In this document: piece by piece, positions 7,383-14,937 of the stretch | Layout of the letters: every line of letters begins with the position of its first letter | Position numbering within the stretch: the stretch's first letter is position 1 | From: JBBDIM01 sp040880405 | GTDB taxonomy: Bacteria > Planctomycetota > Planctomycetia > Pirellulales > Pirellulaceae | Assembly: GCA_040880405.1 (NCBI GenBank) | Contig: JBBDIM010000100.1 | Location: forward strand, 1 to 27,980 | Length of the DNA: 27,980 nucleotides | Direction of reading: 5' to 3' | Notes under the pieces: generated by a model | Database searches by the model: none | What the model was told of the DNA's origin: nothing | Seen by the model: the letters and a program-made list of their open reading frames with translations, nothing else | Translations under genes and position numbers: made by a program

Positions 7383-8918
7383 ATGGCCTCGACCACCCTC
7401 GATCGCGCCGTCCAGTACGCCCGTCTTTCCCGTGATGTCTTACGCGGGCGGATCTCCCGAGACCAACAAGTCAAGCAGACGGCGACACGGATGATCGCCG
7501 AACGATTGGGGCGCATGCGGGGCTTGCCTCAAAAAGTGGGGCAGATGCTCAGCTTTGGCGAGTCGGAGGAGCAGGAGAACCCCTTTGCCCAACTGCGGGA
7601 ATCGGCCGAGCCGATGCCGCTGGACGAGGCCCTCGGATTGTTGGAAAAATCGTGGGGTCGACCACCGGAGCAGTTCCTGACGCGGATCGATTCGCAAGGC
7701 AAAGCCGCCTCGATTGGCCAGGTCCACAAGGCCAAACTGACCGATGGCCGAGAAGTCGCCATCAAGGTGCAGTACCCCGGTATCAAACGGGCTGTGATGA
7801 TCGACCTGAACCTGCTGGGCTGGCTTTCGATGCCGATGGGAAACCTCCGCCGCGGGTTCGACCTGCAAGCCTATCGCCGAATGATCCTGACCGGACTGGA
7901 AGAAGAGCTCGATTACCGGATTGAAGCGAAGTTCCAACGCCGCTACGCGGAAGGACCGGGCCGAGATCCGTTTGTGGTCGTGCCCGAGGTCATCGAGTCC
8001 CTTTCCACGGAACACGTGTTGGTTTCCCAGTGGCGCGAAGGAAAATCCTTCGACGAGGTGTGCGCCTCCTGGAGCCCGCAGTCGCGGCGGGCCGTGGGAG
8101 ACCAGATGGTGCGTTGGTTTTTATCCTCCATTTTCGACCACGGACTACTGCACGCCGACCTACACCCCGGCAATGTCCGCTTCCTTGCTTCCGGCGACCA
8201 ACCGAAGCTGCTGCTCTACGATTTCGGTTCGATGTTTCAGCCGAGCGACACGCAGCGGCTGGCGCTGCTGCGGTTGCTCCGGAGCACGCTCGACGAATCG
8301 GAATCCCCTTATCCCCTGTTCCTGTCGCTCGGGTTTCAAGCGGAATACCTAGAGCCACTGCAAGCGAAGCTGCCGGCGCTCTGCAAGATTTTGTTCGAAC
8401 CGCTGATCGCCGAGTATCCGTTCGATGTCCGCGACTGGAACCTGGGCGAGCGCGTCACTGACCTATTAGGGGACGATCGACTCAACTTCCGGATCGCGGG
8501 GCCGCCGGCGCTGGTCTACCTGTTGCGAGCCTTTCATTGCCTGCGAGGTTATTTGCAGGGGCTCGATGCCCGCATCCAGTGGCGGACGCACCTGATGCCG
8601 ATCTTGAAGCGACACGCCACTCCCATGGCGCAGCTTCCGATTCCGCCAACCAACGTTGCGACCGGCTATGAGGGACTGGCCAAGTACCTCAAAATCCAGG
8701 TGCGACGGGGAAATCGCGTGACGGCGCAGATCACCTGCGAGGGTTCAGCGATCGACAATCTTGAAGAACTGATCGACCCACAGACGCTCACAAAAATCCG
8801 CAACGCCAATATCGACCTGCAACATTTGGTGCGTGAGGTCCGCCAACGGGGTTACACCCCCGGCGAGGTGTTTGAACTGCAAGACGACGAGAAGTGTATC
8901 GCCGTCTGGTTGGAATAA
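7383..8918 (+). CDS. ABC1/UbiB-family protein kinase-like protein
   Basis: A 511-residue member of the ABC1/ADCK/UbiB atypical kinase family, linked in other organisms to ubiquinone synthesis or lipid homeostasis. Visible motifs: the family-defining KxGQ (KVGQ, 51-54), the Ala-rich loop AASIGQVHKA that replaces the glycine-rich loop, the VAIKVQYPG lysine motif, ELDYRIEA, the catalytic-loop equivalent HADLHPGNV and the metal-binding YDFGSM. The N-terminal KxGQ helices and the kinase core occupy roughly 30-320; the C-terminal 190 residues are less conserved. I see no clear C-terminal membrane helices of the sort found in UbiB. No ubiquinone or menaquinone genes lie nearby, so the substrate is unknown and I give no gene symbol. 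The start has no obvious Shine-Dalgarno sequence. Confidence 0.88.
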   Translation: MASTTLDRAVQYARLSRDVLRGRISRDQQVKQTATRMIAERLGRMRGLPQKVGQMLSFGESEEQENPFAQLRESAEPMPLDEALGLLEKSWGRPPEQFLTRIDSQGKAASIGQVHKAKLTDGREVAIKVQYPGIKRAVMIDLNLLGWLSMPMGNLRRGFDLQAYRRMILTGLEEELDYRIEAKFQRRYAEGPGRDPFVVVPEVIESLSTEHVLVSQWREGKSFDEVCASWSPQSRRAVGDQMVRWFLSSIFDHGLLHADLHPGNVRFLASGDQPKLLLYDFGSMFQPSDTQRLALLRLLRSTLDESESPYPLFLSLGFQAEYLEPLQAKLPALCKILFEPLIAEYPFDVRDWNLGERVTDLLGDDRLNFRIAGPPALVYLLRAFHCLRGYLQGLDARIQWRTHLMPILKRHATPMAQLPIPPTNVATGYEGLAKYLKIQVRRGNRVTAQITCEGSAIDNLEELIDPQTLTKIRNANIDLQHLVREVRQRGYTPGEVFELQDDEKCIAVWLE

Positions 8919-8933
8919 GCGGATGGCCACCCG

Positions 8934-9236
8934 CTAATCCAAAACCTTCTCCAGCTCTTCGCGAATGCTACTTTCGATCCGGCCTTTGAACAACGCCGCC
9001 GCAAAGGGAAGGTCTCCCTTAACGACTACGCTTTCGGAGAAAGCGACCATTTCCCCTTTGATGCCCAGTCCCATGGTCTTGAACGAGAATTGCATCGAGT
9101 TGCCGGTCCAATCCTGCTGCATGTCCTTCACCTGCCCCTCGAACTTGCCGCGCATCCGCTCCATCACATCCTTGATCCGATTGGCGGCGTCCTCTTCCGT
9201 CATGTTGTGGGGCACTTCGACGTGAAAACTGGGCAT
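8934..9236 (-). CDS. PHA-granule-type (polyhydroxyalkanoic acid system) small protein
   Basis: A 100-residue protein resembling the family named putative polyhydroxyalkanoic acid system protein (PHA_gran_rgn, Pfam PF09650). Features that fit: the opening PSFHVEVPHNMTEEDAANRI, a basic RMRGKFEGQV stretch, WTGNSMQFSF, the GLGIKGEM core and a C-terminal GRIESSIREELEKVLD helix. The fold is probably a small START/SRPBCC-like beta sheet with a helix. I chose the ATG at 9236 because AGAGG lies 7 bases upstream; the TTG two codons earlier sits too close to that site. It converges with the UbiB-like gene, 15 bases apart. No phaC or phasin gene is nearby, so a role in storage granules is only suggested by the family name. 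Confidence 0.75.
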   Translation of the reverse strand: MPSFHVEVPHNMTEEDAANRIKDVMERMRGKFEGQVKDMQQDWTGNSMQFSFKTMGLGIKGEMVAFSESVVVKGDLPFAAALFKGRIESSIREELEKVLD

Positions 9237-9469
9237 ATTCAATCCTCTGAGTGGGTTGGCTAGAAAGCGACTCCTTCAATCCCCCTATGATTCGCTGAAA
9301 CGAGGTTGGGATCAATCCCCGGTCGGAAATTGTGCCCGTCAATTTAGAGGGGTGTGATCCGCGTTATGCGCCTGGGATTAGCCGATGCAGGGATCACCCC
9401 CGATTCGTCCAGGCCCGAAGACGACACAATTCGATCAAACAGCATCCATCTATTCGAAGCGCATTTTTG

Positions 9470-9546
9470 AAACGCAGAGGCGCGGAGATCGCAGAGACCT
9501 CCTATGTATGCTGCGTCTCCGCGCTCTCTGCGGCTCTGCGTTTCCA
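9470..9546. repeat. Imperfect inverted repeat (AACGCAGAG type)
   Basis: The left arm (9470-9500) begins GAAACGCAGAGGCGCGGAG. The right arm (9512-9546), read on the other strand, begins GGAAACGCAGAGCCGCAGAG and continues GCGCGGAGACGCAG. The arms are made of short GCAGAG/GCGGAG words and enclose an unstable centre around TCCTATGTAT. Folded as RNA this gives a long imperfect hairpin. It resembles low-complexity dispersed repeats I remember from several environmental bacterial genomes; I cannot name the family. Confidence 0.65.
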
Positions 9547-9643
9547 ACCTGGAAAGCGGCTGTTTCGCGGGTTGCTTTTCGTGTCATTCGTCTGTTTCGT
9601 GGTCAAAAAAATGAGCTGCGGGTTGTTTTGCCCCAGTGAATGT

Positions 9644-9710
9644 CATCCGTGTTATCCGTGGTAAAAATAAAGAAGGAGCTAACCACGGATTACGCGGATT
9701 TCTCGGATAA
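9644..9710. repeat. Inverted repeat built from CGGAT words
   Basis: ATCCGTGTTATCCGTGGTA (9646-9664) faces AACCACGGATTACGCGGATT (from 9682), the latter continuing TCTCGGATA. The two arms are near reverse complements separated by an AT-rich, purine-rich spacer. The CGGAT word recurs every 9-10 bases in the right arm. A related stretch, CCACGGATGGGCACGGATAA, lies at 27761-27780. Confidence 0.65.
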
Positions 9711-9836
9711 GATTTTAGCGGGCAGAACGGCTGGAGTCTTCACCGGCTCACCGTGGGTGAGGGTTTTGGTTGTCCAAACTTGGCTGTTTTGGTGATTGAT
9801 AATGCGTGTTGCTGGTGGAGAATCTTCTCGCCCAAA

Positions 9837-9871
9837 CATGCCCACGTTGGAGGGCGTGGGCATGGCACCCA
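9837..9871. repeat. 35-base hairpin repeat, copy 1
   Basis: CATGCCCACG (9837-9846) pairs perfectly with CGTGGGCATG (9855-9864), a 10-bp stem with loop TTGGAGGG, followed by GCACCCA. The whole 35-base block is identical to 21463-21497. This copy lies upstream of no start codon; it is 68 bases beyond the stop of the beta-propeller gene and may influence its 3' end. Confidence 0.85.
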
Positions 9872-9938
9872 TGCTAGGATTGAGGGGATTGGTGCGGTAA
9901 AAGGGGAACCGGGGATACACCGCGAAGGTAGACAATCG

Positions 9939-10967
9939 CTACTGTGACTCTTGATTTTCTTGGGCTTCCGCGTCTTCCGACGGATCGAGCCGCACCGGCG
10001 TCTGAAAGATCGCTTCCTTCCCGGGGACGCTGGTAATCAGCTTCTCGCCCGACAAGGCGACCCCATAAACATCGGCTCCTCCCGCGGGAAATTTGTGCAA
10101 CGTTTTCCCGGTAATCGTGTCCAGCACAAGCACCGCACCCTGATCGCGGAGGGTTACATAGAGACGATCCTCATGATCCAGCAGGAGATGGCCGAGCCGA
10201 TCGAGTGGCGGGGCGTCGGTTTCGATTTTCAGGGAAATTTCGGCGACCCTTTCGGTAGCGACATTTTGTCTGAGCGGGATGGCTCGGATCGTGTGACGCG
10301 CCGACTCCGCGACCCACAGCCAGCGACCATTGGCGGAGACCGCCACGCCGGTCGGACCATCCAGCGCGGAGACCAACCGCGTGGTGCGATTCGTGGCGAT
10401 GTCGTAACGGTACACCGAGCCCGATTGGGGGCGGTCGTCGTCACGGCTCGTTTCAGTGAAATAGAGGTTGCCCGCGTCGTCGATCGCGATCGCAAACAGG
10501 CGGTCAAAGTGTCGTCCCTCGAACCGATCGACCAGGGTAGAAATTTGGCCCGTCCCGGGGCTCCACCGTAACACCTTGCCAGAGGCGGCGTCCACCATCA
10601 GCAAGCGCCCCTCTTTATCTAGGGCGAGGCCGGTGATTTCAGGTTCCAGATCGGCGGTTCCTTGAATTTCCTTACCCGGCACGACCAACTTTGCCGTCCA
10701 GTCGGAGGTGATGGCACCGATCGACCCAGGCTGACGGTAATTGGCACCGTATAAGGTTCCATCCCGGTGCGTCACAATACTGGCCGGCCCCACGAATCCG
10801 GTGGCGAAGATTTCGGGGCGAGAGGTCGAGGCGAGGGAATCCGGCTGGATGACTTGGGAATCAATCACCAAAACGGCCTGCGCTTTGGCCAGCGCGGGCG
10901 CAAGTGCCCAGACCGTGACGAGCGCGAGTAACATGCGCAAAAATTGGGGTGGTTTCCGGTATGTCAT
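9939..10967 (-). CDS. Secreted SMP-30/NHL-like beta-propeller protein
   Basis: A 342-residue exported protein. A signal peptide is evident at the N-terminus: MTYRKPPQFLRMLLALVTVW, then ALAPALAKAQA with a likely cut after AKAQA (about residue 30). The rest consists of repeated beta-propeller blade motifs such as GPASIVTHRDGTLYGANY, ITGLALDKEGRLLMVDAASG, AIAIDDAGNLYFTETS, GPTGVAVSANGRWLWVAES and LLLDHEDRLYVTLRD, typical of SMP-30/gluconolactonase or NHL-repeat proteins. The C-terminus is acidic. No catalytic metal site could be assigned with confidence, so binding or lactonase functions are both possible. The ATG at 10967 is chosen because GGAGG lies 7 bases upstream and the signal peptide starts there; the frame is open to 11024. 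It lies 66 bases after rnd on the same strand, perhaps cotranscribed. Confidence 0.8.
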   Translation of the reverse strand: MTYRKPPQFLRMLLALVTVWALAPALAKAQAVLVIDSQVIQPDSLASTSRPEIFATGFVGPASIVTHRDGTLYGANYRQPGSIGAITSDWTAKLVVPGKEIQGTADLEPEITGLALDKEGRLLMVDAASGKVLRWSPGTGQISTLVDRFEGRHFDRLFAIAIDDAGNLYFTETSRDDDRPQSGSVYRYDIATNRTTRLVSALDGPTGVAVSANGRWLWVAESARHTIRAIPLRQNVATERVAEISLKIETDAPPLDRLGHLLLDHEDRLYVTLRDQGAVLVLDTITGKTLHKFPAGGADVYGVALSGEKLITSVPGKEAIFQTPVRLDPSEDAEAQENQESQ

Positions 10968-11033
10968 CGGCTGGCCTCCAGGCAGGGGTTCAGGCCGAGC
11001 GGGGTGAATGCGAGCTCCCCCCACAAACGATCC

Positions 11034-12221
11034 TTACGAGTCGGAAGCAGGACCGCTCCGCTCAAAGTCGAGCGGCTCGTTGGCCCGAGGATTTCCGATC
11101 CGCACCACAAGTGTACCATCCAAAAGTTGTTCGATGGTCCGCCCAACCACCTCGGCCCGCCAACCCCTCGCCAAAAGGGGTGGCTGATCCGCTCCATCCA
11201 AATGATAGGCCACTAAATCACGCACGTCCTGAACCGTGCTGGCCAAACTGGGGGCAACCCGCGCCTCGCGGCAGATGCTCCCCAGCGCAGCCGTTAAAAA
11301 CTGACCCAGCACCACATACTGCTGCTGCGAATTATTCCGCGAGATGCTCGGACAATCCTCCTCTGAAAGTTCCATCGCCACGCGGACCGCCTCGGCGATA
11401 TCGTCCATCAACGGTTCGAGATCACGGCGATTCATCCCGCGCAGGGCGCGAATGTGGGCGACCTTGTCGGAACGCCGCCGGGCCAACTCCACCATCAGGT
11501 CGTCGCGCAGGATGCGGCGGGGTGGCGAGTTTTGCCGCTGAGCGCGTTGATCGCGCCAGGTCCACAGCTCTCGCACGATCGCCAGCGAACGTCGGCTGAG
11601 ATTGCCGATTCCGGAAACTGACCGCCACGCCGGCCGGGTGGAGTACCGCTCCAGGCCATCTTGCCACTTCTCCATCTCCTCATCGAGCCAGGAGTAGCGG
11701 TCGAGCTTGGTCATCTGCGCGTGCAGCGCATCGTACAGCGGAATCAGGTAAATGACATCGTTCCGGGCATACTCAAGTTGCCGCTCGGTCAGGGGGCGTT
11801 CGCGCCAGTTGGTCCGCGTTTCCCCCTTAGGCAGCTTTTCGTTGAGCAGTTTGAGGATCAGATTGCCAAATGAAGCGGGGTATTCCAGGCCGACCATCCC
11901 CGCCGCGATCTGCGTATCGAACAATCGCGAGAGGCGATTTCCGGTCGAACGCAGGCAAAACAGAAACTCTTCCCGAGCGGCGTGGGCCACGACGATATGC
12001 TTGGGGTCGGTCAGCAGTTTCCAAAACGGCGCGAGATCGAGATTCGGTTTGGGATCGATCACCGCGACCTCTTCCCGCGAGGCGACTTGAATTAAACACA
12101 AGTCGGGCAGGTAAACATCTTCAGAGATAAATTCAGTGTCGTAGAAGATATGCTCAAATTGATCGAGGCGCTCGCAAAGGGCCTGAAGTTCTTCCGAAGT
12201 ACGGACGTATGAAATTTGCAC
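11034..12221 (-). CDS. rnd: Ribonuclease D (3'-5' exoribonuclease, DEDDy family)
   Basis: A 395-residue RNase D homologue; the enzyme trims 3' ends of tRNA precursors and other stable RNAs. The DEDDy exonuclease domain occupies about 1-170. Exo I gives D28 and E30 in YDTEF; Exo III gives Y151 and D155 in EYARNDVIYL. These have exactly the residue numbers of the E. coli enzyme. Exo II reads HAAREEF, with E85 where E. coli has the metal-binding D85, so one ligand is changed conservatively. An HRDC domain follows (about 205-290, TRPAWRSVSGIGNLSRRSLAIVRELWTWR region), and a second helical region ends the protein. The start codon has no strong ribosome-binding site. The gene is upstream of the beta-propeller gene on the same strand. 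Confidence 0.9.
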   Translation of the reverse strand: MQISYVRTSEELQALCERLDQFEHIFYDTEFISEDVYLPDLCLIQVASREEVAVIDPKPNLDLAPFWKLLTDPKHIVVAHAAREEFLFCLRSTGNRLSRLFDTQIAAGMVGLEYPASFGNLILKLLNEKLPKGETRTNWRERPLTERQLEYARNDVIYLIPLYDALHAQMTKLDRYSWLDEEMEKWQDGLERYSTRPAWRSVSGIGNLSRRSLAIVRELWTWRDQRAQRQNSPPRRILRDDLMVELARRRSDKVAHIRALRGMNRRDLEPLMDDIAEAVRVAMELSEEDCPSISRNNSQQQYVVLGQFLTAALGSICREARVAPSLASTVQDVRDLVAYHLDGADQPPLLARGWRAEVVGRTIEQLLDGTLVVRIGNPRANEPLDFERSGPASDS

Positions 12222-12429
12222 GGTATTAAGGACTTCCCTGAGGTGGGCAATGGGTAGGGGAGAACATGGCTGGCTCGCAATTTATCCCACTCGCACGATG
12301 CCCGCGGCGTCACTTGGATTATCTATCGGATTCCGGCATTATCAACGATTTCCCCCTCGCTCGCCAAGAGTGCCCCCCGCTTTCAGGCTACTAAGTGATC
12401 GAAGTTCCGGAGATTTTTGTAACCGGGGG

Positions 12430-14100
12430 CTACCACAAAAAGATTACCGCAGTCAGTCCCATCACCGGCAACAAGATTGGCAGGCTGTAAAAGATGACAT
12501 ATCCAAAGAAACTAGGCATCCGCACGCCCGATTCTTCCGCGATCGCGCGGACCATGAAATTGGGCCCGTTGCCGATGTAGGTCATCGCCCCCATGAAGAC
12601 GGCCCCCAGGCTGATCGCCATCAGGTCTCGGTAGGCGGCCGAATTGGAATCATGCAGCGAGTCGACCAACCGCTCCGCCCCGAACTGGGCATCAGCCGTT
12701 TGAAAAAAGACCAAGTAGGTGGGAGCATTATCGAGCACCGCCGAGAGCCCCCCGGTGATCCAGAAGAACTTTTGGGGCGTGTTGATTCCGAGTTGCGGCC
12801 CGTATTGGTTCAAAATCTCCAGAGCGGGTTGCATGCAGATGAAAATCCCGACGAACAGGGCCGCGACTTCAATGATCGCGTGGTAATTGAATCGGTTCTC
12901 GACGCGGATCGCCTTGCTGCCAAAGAAGGTGCTGATCCCGATCAGTGCCAACTGAATCGACTCGCGGAGGTAAACCCAGGGATAAAAATCGGTACCGGGA
13001 ATCGCCTTGTTGGGGTCCAAGATCGCGACCGAGAGGATCACACCCAAGAGCAGTGGAGCGCTCAGGGCCAGCCCGCGAACGCGGATACCGACGCCTGCTT
13101 CCAGGTCGGCTCGGGCCATCTTCGAGCGGTCCTCGCGGGGATAGTAATACCATAGGTCGAGCATCAGATAGACCGTCAGCAGGGAGGCGTTCACGAGCAG
13201 CCAAGGCTGCCAAAGGGCGGTCAGGGTCCACAAAAACGGCACCCCTTGCAGGTATCCCAGGAAGAGCGGTGGATCGCCAATCGGCAGCAAGCAACCGCCA
13301 CAGTTGCAGACGACGAAGATAAAAAACACGACCGTGTGCTGGACGTGTCGCCGGCCTCGGTTGGTTTCCAGCAGCGGCCGGATCAGCAGCATCGCCGCAC
13401 CGGTGGTGCCGATAAAACTCGCGAGCAGGCCGCCGAGCAGGATGAACGTGGTGTTGGTCAATGGCTTGGCGACCAGGTTGCCTTCAATCCTCACTCCACC
13501 CGAGATTGAATAGAGGGCGAACAGCAAGACAATAAACGGGATATATTCCTTGAGAATCGCGTGATCGAGCCGCTGCCAGACCGCGCTGATGCCGCCGTCC
13601 GGATAAATCAGCCCGTAGTAGAACAGTGTCACGAGCGCCAGACCAACCGCGACCATTAAGCGATTGGTATTGCTCTCCCACCAATGCTCGGTAGCCCGGA
13701 ACAGCGGCAATACCGCGATCGAGCCGAGCAACAGCAGAAACGGCAAACAGGCAAGCACATGCGGTGTCGCCCCATGATGGTGGGCGTCTTCGGCTAAGTG
13801 TTCCGGCTTTTCCACCGGATGGTCCGGGGCAGGGTCGGTGGGGTGCGTGGCCTCGTGATGGGAAACGGCGGCCGGGGATGTGGTCCAACCGGCGAAGGTC
13901 GCCAATGTGAACAGCACAAGCAGCGCGACGATCCCCGTCAATAATGGGATATCGGACGAGTTCTCATCGCCATGCTGGCCACCCACGTCGCAGTGTCCTT
14001 GTAGAATGAAATCGCCAAGTTCCGCGGAATGGCCCTGTGGGCTAATCGACTCGGTTGGCTCGTAAACGAAGCTACTCACGTCCCGGTTCCTTTGATTCAT
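12430..14100 (-). CDS. Sodium:proton antiporter / CitMHS-type ion transporter
   Basis: A 556-residue integral membrane protein with about 12 hydrophobic segments, of the ion-transporter superfamily that includes NhaD and CitMHS antiporters. Recognisable pieces are GGLLASFIGTTGAAMLLIRP, VVCNCGGCLLPIGDPPLFLGY, GGLSAVLDNAPTYLVFF and GAMTYIGNGPNFMVRAIAEE; the paired re-entrant NxP/TG-type motifs are typical of the superfamily. The match in my memory is to the CitMHS_2 group annotated as sodium:proton antiporters in planctomycetes and Bacteroidetes. Between the first and second hydrophobic segments is a loop rich in His and acidic residues (about residues 72-105, ending AEDAHHH), possibly metal- or pH-sensing. 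Start uncertain: ATG at 14100 is preferred over the in-frame TTG at 14121, neither with a good ribosome-binding site. Substrate is inferred, not shown. Confidence 0.78.
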   Translation of the reverse strand: MNQRNRDVSSFVYEPTESISPQGHSAELGDFILQGHCDVGGQHGDENSSDIPLLTGIVALLVLFTLATFAGWTTSPAAVSHHEATHPTDPAPDHPVEKPEHLAEDAHHHGATPHVLACLPFLLLLGSIAVLPLFRATEHWWESNTNRLMVAVGLALVTLFYYGLIYPDGGISAVWQRLDHAILKEYIPFIVLLFALYSISGGVRIEGNLVAKPLTNTTFILLGGLLASFIGTTGAAMLLIRPLLETNRGRRHVQHTVVFFIFVVCNCGGCLLPIGDPPLFLGYLQGVPFLWTLTALWQPWLLVNASLLTVYLMLDLWYYYPREDRSKMARADLEAGVGIRVRGLALSAPLLLGVILSVAILDPNKAIPGTDFYPWVYLRESIQLALIGISTFFGSKAIRVENRFNYHAIIEVAALFVGIFICMQPALEILNQYGPQLGINTPQKFFWITGGLSAVLDNAPTYLVFFQTADAQFGAERLVDSLHDSNSAAYRDLMAISLGAVFMGAMTYIGNGPNFMVRAIAEESGVRMPSFFGYVIFYSLPILLPVMGLTAVIFLW

Positions 14101-14223
14101 CAGAGAGCATGGCCGAGGCAATCGCTGCCAAAACCGGAATGTCCCCTGAAACCATGCGAAACCATAGGTCGCAAAAATCCAATTTCAAGCTACCAAAGCG
14201 GCCCCTCCATGCCAAGGAGAGCA

Positions 14224-14255
14224 GGTTGCAAGCCGGCATGTCCGGCGGCAACCTG
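14224..14255. repeat. Hairpin in the antiporter/membrane-protein intergenic region
   Basis: AGGTTGC and GCAACCT enclose GCCGG and CCGGC, forming a nested hairpin of about 12 bp with a short CATGT loop. It lies in the 282-base gap between the divergent antiporter gene and the membrane-protein gene, where promoters for both must also lie. No T-run follows, so it is more likely a repeat or regulatory structure than a terminator. Confidence 0.5.
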
Positions 14256-14382
14256 TCGGGTGAATCGGCAGCCTGCTAAGATGGTTGGCGTCACGCCTGG
14301 GTTGGTCGCTCGGTCGCCCAATGGATCGGCTTTTCGCATTACTGGATTGTTGCCGCCCTCGATTTTGGGAAGTTCGGCCTTG

Positions 14383-14937
14383 ATGGAAATTTGGCTTAAC
14401 GGAAATCGCCGCCCATTTATCGCCACGGCTGTGGTGCTGTTGGTCGCGGCGCTCGTCTGCATGCTCGTGGGAGGGTTGCTACTCTCAGCGATCGTCCCAC
14501 GCCTCATTGTGCTGGTAGTGGGGATTGTGGCATCGCTCGGAGCCGTTTTATTAGCATTTCAGACGATGCGGCCTCGGATTGCCTTTGCGGAAAATACCTT
14601 GCATTTGTATCTCGACTGGGCCGGGGTCTCGCAGGTTCCGGTGGAAATAGTCGAGTGCTTTTTTTTAGGACAGGATGGGCCCCATGATTGTCAGGACAAA
14701 TCAAAGCGACCAGTCACCGCGGCAGTCGTCATCCGCCTGGCCGATCGCGCGAAACCGTGGCATCGGGGGCACGCCAACCCGCAGATCGGCCTCTGGGAAG
14801 AGGGATACATCACGATTCGGGGTTCCTGGGCCGAGCCAATCAATCAACGAGTGGTCGAACGCTTGAACGAGCGGCTACGCGCGGTGCATCGCGCCCAGGC
14901 CACGCAGCCAAGCCCGGAGCCAGCGGCCAAGCCATGA
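14383..14937 (+). CDS. Two-helix membrane protein of unknown function
   Basis: I do not recognise this 184-residue protein. Residues about 10-60 hold two adjacent hydrophobic stretches (FIATAVVLLVAALVCMLVGG and RLIVLVVGIVASLGAVLLAF), suggesting a membrane hairpin. The remaining 120 residues are soluble, with EIVECFFLGQ, a charged region, HANPQIGLWEEGYITIRGSWAEP and an Ala/Pro-rich tail. The ATG at 14383 is the first start before the membrane segments; the frame is open upstream to 14029 but that part lies over the antiporter gene and is not credible. Its stop overlaps the start of mfnB as ATGA, so the two are almost certainly translated together. Gene pairing suggests but does not show a link to C1 cofactor metabolism. 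Confidence 0.75.
   Translation: MEIWLNGNRRPFIATAVVLLVAALVCMLVGGLLLSAIVPRLIVLVVGIVASLGAVLLAFQTMRPRIAFAENTLHLYLDWAGVSQVPVEIVECFFLGQDGPHDCQDKSKRPVTAAVVIRLADRAKPWHRGHANPQIGLWEEGYITIRGSWAEPINQRVVERLNERLRAVHRAQATQPSPEPAAKP

Larger units (their letters stand above)
9243..9938. other. Repeat-rich intergenic region, no gene seen
   Basis: About 700 bases without a convincing coding region; short open frames here simply run through repeats. It contains two long inverted repeats (9470-9546 and 9644-9710), a TTTCGTG-rich stretch at 9578-9603 (TTTTCGTGTCATTCG, then GTTTCGTGG) and a 10-bp hairpin repeat at 9837-9871 shared with 21463-21497. It lies between two minus-strand genes, 8934-9236 and 9939-10967. 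Confidence 0.7.

Noticed and set aside
9332..9664. 110-codon frame in the repeat-rich spacer
   Set aside because: It runs through the inverted repeats, has no ribosome site and a composition unlike neighbouring proteins.
12250..13155. 300-codon plus-strand frame over the antiporter 3' half
   Set aside because: The minus strand encodes clear transmembrane segments with family motifs; the plus-strand product is a charged, low-complexity shadow.
14029..14382. N-terminal extension of the two-helix membrane protein
   Set aside because: The extension overlaps the opposite-strand antiporter start and a hairpin repeat and shows no protein-like pattern; the ATG at 14383 directly precedes the membrane segments.
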